From Ruminococcus sp. (GTDB taxonomy: Bacteria > Bacillota_A > Clostridia > Oscillospirales > Ruminococcaceae), in the NCBI RefSeq assembly GCF_016283395.1, contig NZ_JAEEMU010000038.1, positions 62,001-126,000 on the forward strand: a stretch of 64,000 nucleotides of DNA. Direction: 5' to 3'. The notes under the pieces were generated by a model. That model was not told the origin of the DNA, did not search any database, and saw nothing but the letters and a program-made list of their open reading frames with translations. The translations under genes were made by a program, and so were the position numbers. Positions 60,597-64,000 of this stretch are shown here, in pieces. Position 1 is the first letter of the stretch. Every line of letters begins with the position of its first letter.

Positions 60597-61448
60597 TTAT
60601 GACAGAGCCAGCAGCATTTCCCTTATTATCTTGCAGGCTACTGCTGTGGAAACTCCGCTCTGATCGTAAACAGGGCTGAGCTCATTGACATCACAGCCTA
60701 CGATATTCAGCTTGCTGCATACCAGTGTTACAGCCTTCCTCAGCTCATCAAATGTGACTCCACCTGCCTCGGGAGTTCCCGTACCCGGGAATATAGACGG
60801 ATCAAGCACATCAAGGTCAAGTGTGAAGTAAACATTCTTGCCTTTAAGCTTTTCAACAACCTCTTCAAGCCCGTCAAAGCTGAATTTATGCATTTCCGTG
60901 TGCTTGTCCGCAAAGCGGAATTCCTCACGGTCGCCGCTGCGGATACCGAACTGGAAGATATGACCGTCGCCCACAAGCTCGTGGCAGCGTCTGAGTACAC
61001 AGGCGTGTGAGAGCTTCTGACCGAGATAGTCATCACGGAGGTCTGCATGAGCATCAAAGTGAACGATATAGAGATCGCTGTATTTTTCCTTGACAGCCCT
61101 TACAGTACCAAGAGTTACAAGATGCTCGCCGCCTATCATAAATGGCAGCTTTTCATCTGCAAGTATCACATCTGCACGGTCAGATATATCATCTACAGCT
61201 CGGTCAGTGCTTCCGAAAGGCAGCTCCAGATCGCCGCTGTCAAAATAGCTGTAGTCTGTCATGTCCTTATCCTGATAAGGACTGTATGTCTCGATACCGA
61301 AGCTTTCGTTCCTTATTGCCGAAGGAGCAAAACGTGTGCCCGGTCTGAAACTTGTAGTGCCGTCAAAGCCTGCTCCGAAAAGTACTATCTTAGCCTCATC
61401 GTATTCGGCATCGCAGGCGATAAAAGTCTGTATATTCTTATTCAACAT
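60597..61448 (-). CDS. speB: Agmatinase/ureohydrolase
   Basis: 283 residues. Mn-binding motifs of ureohydrolases: MIGGEHLVTLG, VHFDAHADLRDDY, LSHACVLRR and YFTLDLDVLDPSIFPGTGTP. It splits agmatine into putrescine and urea. The start lies within the 3' end of speE (11-base overlap) with AGGAGC upstream, so the two are translationally coupled. Confidence 0.93.
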   Translation of the reverse strand: MLNKNIQTFIACDAEYDEAKIVLFGAGFDGTTSFRPGTRFAPSAIRNESFGIETYSPYQDKDMTDYSYFDSGDLELPFGSTDRAVDDISDRADVILADEKLPFMIGGEHLVTLGTVRAVKEKYSDLYIVHFDAHADLRDDYLGQKLSHACVLRRCHELVGDGHIFQFGIRSGDREEFRFADKHTEMHKFSFDGLEEVVEKLKGKNVYFTLDLDVLDPSIFPGTGTPEAGGVTFDELRKAVTLVCSKLNIVGCDVNELSPVYDQSGVSTAVACKIIREMLLALS

Positions 61449-62289
61449 CTTTGAGAAGCTCCTCTACGTAGCACGGAAGCGCGAATGCACCTACGTGAAG
61501 TCTTGGATTGTAGTATCTGGTCTTTAAGCCGAGCATACTCCATTTTGTGCCGTTATAGTCATTTGTCGGGTGGTACTTCTTTGAAGCAAAGCCGAAAAGC
61601 CAGTGTCCCGACGGATAAGTCGGTATATGTGCCTGATAGACCTTGCTTATAGGGAAGCTCTCCACTATGCGCTTGTGTGAACGCTGCATAGCAGCTGCGT
61701 CCTCGTCATAGAACGGGCTCTCATGCTGATTTACCATGATACCGTCCTCGCGGAGTGCCTTGAAGCAGCTTCCGTAGAACTCCTTTGTGAAAAGTCCCTC
61801 GCCCGGTCCGAAAGGATCGGTGGAATCAACGATAATAACATCGTATTTGTCAGTGCAGCGGCGAATGAACTTAACGCCGTCCTCATAGTAAACATGGACT
61901 CTTGGATCATCGAAGCGGCAGGCTGTTGTAGGCAGGTACTTCTTGCACACCTCTACAACAAGCTCGTCTATCTCCACAAGGTCGATATTCTCAACAGAGG
62001 GATAGCGTGTCAGCTCGCGGACAACTCCGCCATCGCCTGCGCCTATTACCAGTACATTCTTTGGATTTGGATGAACAGCCATAGGCACATGAGTTATCAT
62101 CTCGTGATAGATGAATTCGTCCTTTTCCGTCAGCATCATATAGCCGTCAAGAGTAAGGAAGCGTCCGAACTCCTTTGAATCGAAAACATCTATGCGCTGG
62201 AACTCACTGTTGCCGCTGTAAAGCTGGTGATCCACCTTTATTGAAAATTTAACATTCGGAGTATGTCTCTCCGTAAACCATAATTCCAT
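61438..62289 (-). CDS. speE: Spermidine synthase
   Basis: 283 residues. WFTERHTPNVKFSIKV start, FGRFLTLDGYMMLTEKDEFIYHEM, the SAM-fold motif VLVIGAGDGGVVRELTRY and the catalytic IIVDSTDPFGPGEGLF. It transfers an aminopropyl group from decarboxylated SAM to putrescine. No speD, needed to supply that donor, is seen in the window. Confidence 0.94.
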   Translation of the reverse strand: MELWFTERHTPNVKFSIKVDHQLYSGNSEFQRIDVFDSKEFGRFLTLDGYMMLTEKDEFIYHEMITHVPMAVHPNPKNVLVIGAGDGGVVRELTRYPSVENIDLVEIDELVVEVCKKYLPTTACRFDDPRVHVYYEDGVKFIRRCTDKYDVIIVDSTDPFGPGEGLFTKEFYGSCFKALREDGIMVNQHESPFYDEDAAAMQRSHKRIVESFPISKVYQAHIPTYPSGHWLFGFASKKYHPTNDYNGTKWSMLGLKTRYYNPRLHVGAFALPCYVEELLKDVE

Positions 62290-62411
62290 ACTATACCTCC
62301 TTAGTGATCAGCGGATAGTAATAACTGATCAGCAAGAAACGCCGTTACAGCGTTCTTATATGAAATGAATACTGCAAATGCAGCCGATACGATCTGTAAT
62401 AATTAAACATA

Positions 62412-62505
62412 TGGGCGAAAAATATCCGCCCACCTACTATTGTAGGGGCAGACACCCACATCTGCCCGAGATAAATGATCGGGGCAATGTGGGCATCGCC
62501 CCCAA
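62412..62505. repeat. Cluster of GTAGGGG-type palindromes
   Basis: Three hairpins in a row: TGGGCG/CGCCCA (62412-62432), GGGCAGA/TCTGCCC (about 62446-62467) starting with TGTAGGGGC, and GGGGC/GCCCC (about 62481-62502). They fill the 227-base gap between speE and the next gene, in which no gene is seen. Confidence 0.6.
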
Positions 62506-62516
62506 CATAGCCGTTT

Positions 62517-63011
62517 TTATTTTCTGTCTGTGGGAGGACCTCCTGCTGGTGGTCCTGATACACCATTCTGCTTCATAACAAATTTAAGGAATAAAGGTGT
62601 TACGATGAAAATGATGATATATGCAACTATAAGGCTGAGTATAAGTGACTTGATGAACGAAGGCAGGAACGGCATCTTTGAACCGTGTGCAGTTGCCTGC
62701 TTGTATGCCATGAACACCATTGAAAATGTAAGGATAGGTGTATAGATAAGGTCTGATACAAGTGTTGAAAGAAGTCTTGCAGGGAGACTGCGCTCCTCAA
62801 GACCGCATTTGCGCACAAGTCCGTCCTCTACCTTTTTCATGGGCACTACAAAACCGATGATAAGGCTTATGATAGTGCTTATACCGAAGCTCATAAGAAA
62901 TCCGCGCCATGTGAAGTGTCCCGAGGTGAGATTGCCTAAAAGTGAAAGGCAGAAGCTGAGCGTTACCGCCATAAGTATATTCATCTGTAATCCGATTTTT
63001 TTCATATTCAT
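62517..63011 (-). CDS. DUF2798-like four-helix membrane protein
   Basis: 164 residues from the ATG at 63011 (AGGAGG nine bases upstream). Helix pairs at about 8-28, 35-55, 85-108 and 122-145. The repeated pattern of helix pairs and the Pro/Gly-rich end (GPPAGGPPTDRK) are seen in proteins annotated DUF2798. It lies between the speA-like and speE genes. Role unknown; transport of polyamines is only a guess. Confidence 0.72.
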   Translation of the reverse strand: MNMKKIGLQMNILMAVTLSFCLSLLGNLTSGHFTWRGFLMSFGISTIISLIIGFVVPMKKVEDGLVRKCGLEERSLPARLLSTLVSDLIYTPILTFSMVFMAYKQATAHGSKMPFLPSFIKSLILSLIVAYIIIFIVTPLFLKFVMKQNGVSGPPAGGPPTDRK

Positions 63012-63071
63012 AAATTTATCCTCCTGAAAAATAAATACCCCATTTTGTATAATATAAATGTGTAAAATCCC

Positions 63072-64000
63072 TTATTTATCTATAACATTAAGTCTTTCTA
63101 TGTTAAGATCCTCCGTACCTGTCATCTGACAGCCCTTTTCCTTTGCATATTTTATATATTCGATTATCTCGGGAGTGATAAGCTCTCCCGGAGCAAGTAT
63201 CGGTATTCCCGGAGGATAACACATTACGAATTCGCTGCAGACCTCTCCTGCTGCTTCATCAAGTGAAAGAGAGCGTTTGCTTGAATAGAACGCCTTTCGC
63301 GGAGTTTCCGCAACTACAGGACTGATATACTCCTGTGTGAGCATATTGGCTTCGCTTTTGCCGAAGCGGCGTTTTATCTCAGCCAGCGCACTTATAAGGC
63401 GTTCGATATCGCGCTTTCTGTCGCCTACGGAGATATAGGCAAGCACATTGCCGATATCACCGAATTCTATCTGTATATCGTACTCGTCACGGAGAAGGTC
63501 ATAGACCTCGATACCTGCAAGTCCGATAGGCAGAGTGTAGATACTCAGCTTTGATACATCGAAATCGTATATGCTGTCGCCGTTTATGAGTTCACGGGAA
63601 TAAGCGTAATAGCCGCCTATCTCGTTTATCTCCGAACGTGCATATTCAGCCATTTCCACAGTCTGTGCAAATATCTCCCTGCCGCTGAGAGCAAGTCTCT
63701 TTCTGGAAATATCAAGACTTGAAAGCAGCAGATAAGAAGCACTTGTAGTCTGTGTAAGGTTTATGACCTGACGCATATAGTCTGAATTGATATTCTTTCC
63801 CATGAGCAGGAAAGAACTCTGCGTAAGGCTTCCTCCCGATTTATGCATACTTACCGAAGCACAGTCAGCTCCCGCAGCCATTGCAGTTACAGGGAAGTTC
63901 TCACCGAAGTAGAAATGCGTACCGTGAGCCTCGTCCACAAGTACAAGCATACCGTGAGCATGAGCAAGCTCGGTTATCTTCTTCAGGTCTGAACATATGC
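63072..64000 (-). CDS. speA: Orn/Lys/Arg decarboxylase, C-terminal part (speA-type)
   Basis: The frame enters from beyond base 64000 and ends at 63072, so the N-terminus is missing (about 309 residues visible). VDEAHGTHFYFGENFP holds the PLP-contacting Asp, and the PLP Lys is in ASVSMHKSGGSLTQSS. The C-terminal Orn/Lys/Arg decarboxylase domain has CYPPGIPILAPGELITPEII. With speB next door, arginine decarboxylase is the likely activity. It is the first visible gene of the polyamine cluster. Confidence 0.92.
   Translation of the reverse strand, partial: ICSDLKKITELAHAHGMLVLVDEAHGTHFYFGENFPVTAMAAGADCASVSMHKSGGSLTQSSFLLMGKNINSDYMRQVINLTQTTSASYLLLSSLDISRKRLALSGREIFAQTVEMAEYARSEINEIGGYYAYSRELINGDSIYDFDVSKLSIYTLPIGLAGIEVYDLLRDEYDIQIEFGDIGNVLAYISVGDRKRDIERLISALAEIKRRFGKSEANMLTQEYISPVVAETPRKAFYSSKRSLSLDEAAGEVCSEFVMCYPPGIPILAPGELITPEIIEYIKYAKEKGCQMTGTEDLNIERLNVIDK

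Overview
The window looks like the chromosome of an anaerobic, fibre-degrading Firmicute of the Ruminococcus flavefaciens/champanellensis type (Oscillospiraceae). Three things point there: secreted glycoside hydrolases and a pectinase that carry dockerins of the form GDxNxDGxVDxxDxVLIMQSLANPNKYG behind Thr-rich linkers; BspA-like leucine-rich-repeat proteins with a second dockerin type; and Gram-positive housekeeping genes (spoIIA operon, class A PBP, zinc-binding L33, SpoIIIE/FtsK). Species-level assignment is inference.

Layout. 1-4.2 kb (minus): lepA, two small membrane proteins, hemW and the start of a zinc-ribbon gene. 4.3-9 kb: a secreted peptidoglycan-binding protein, a GH5 cellulase with dockerin, and an LRR-dockerin protein. 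9-12.3 kb: spoIIAA-spoIIAB-sigF, a flavodoxin/ferredoxin protein with a flavin reductase, and a BofC-like protein. 12.5-17 kb: class A PBP, THUMP methyltransferase, ComF protein. 17-19.6 kb: a chain of hairpins, an LRR-(cohesin-like)-dockerin protein and a glycosyltransferase. 19.8-22.3 kb: rpmG-secE-nusG-rplK-rplA. 22.3-29.5 kb: a DUF2974 protein and two GH9 cellulases. 29.7-39.6 kb (plus): ClpP-like protease, FtsK/SpoIIIE, YgiQ radical SAM enzyme, ComEC-type MBL hydrolase with DUF3006, HI0933-type flavoprotein and four small membrane proteins. 39.9-43.4 kb: cmk-plsC-ispH::S1. 43.5-46.9 kb: pectin esterase/pectate lyase with dockerin. 47.3-49.2 kb: hpt and a purine permease. 49.3-49.7 kb: a MITE-like repeat. 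49.7-64 kb (minus): a polyamine cluster (speA-like decarboxylase, speE, speB, carboxynorspermidine dehydrogenase and decarboxylase) split by an array of eleven DUF3592-type small membrane-protein genes and one GNAT gene.

How it fits together. The plant cell-wall proteins would be secreted and plugged into a cellulosome. Two dockerin classes in one window imply that catalytic subunits and LRR/adaptor subunits dock on different cohesins. The translation, protein export and cell-wall genes are ordinary core functions.

The least explained feature is the DUF3592 array. Its members share a scheme of TM, basic turn, Cys-Thr, beta domain, D/NPxxPxxxYxP motif, TM. They look like products of repeated tandem duplication, and pieces of the neighbouring GNAT gene remain as duplication scars. 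Other points of note are an apparently independent promoter and start site for the S1 half of the IspH-S1 fusion, a probable CTG start codon, and several structured dispersed repeats. All promoter, terminator and RNA-structure calls were made by eye.
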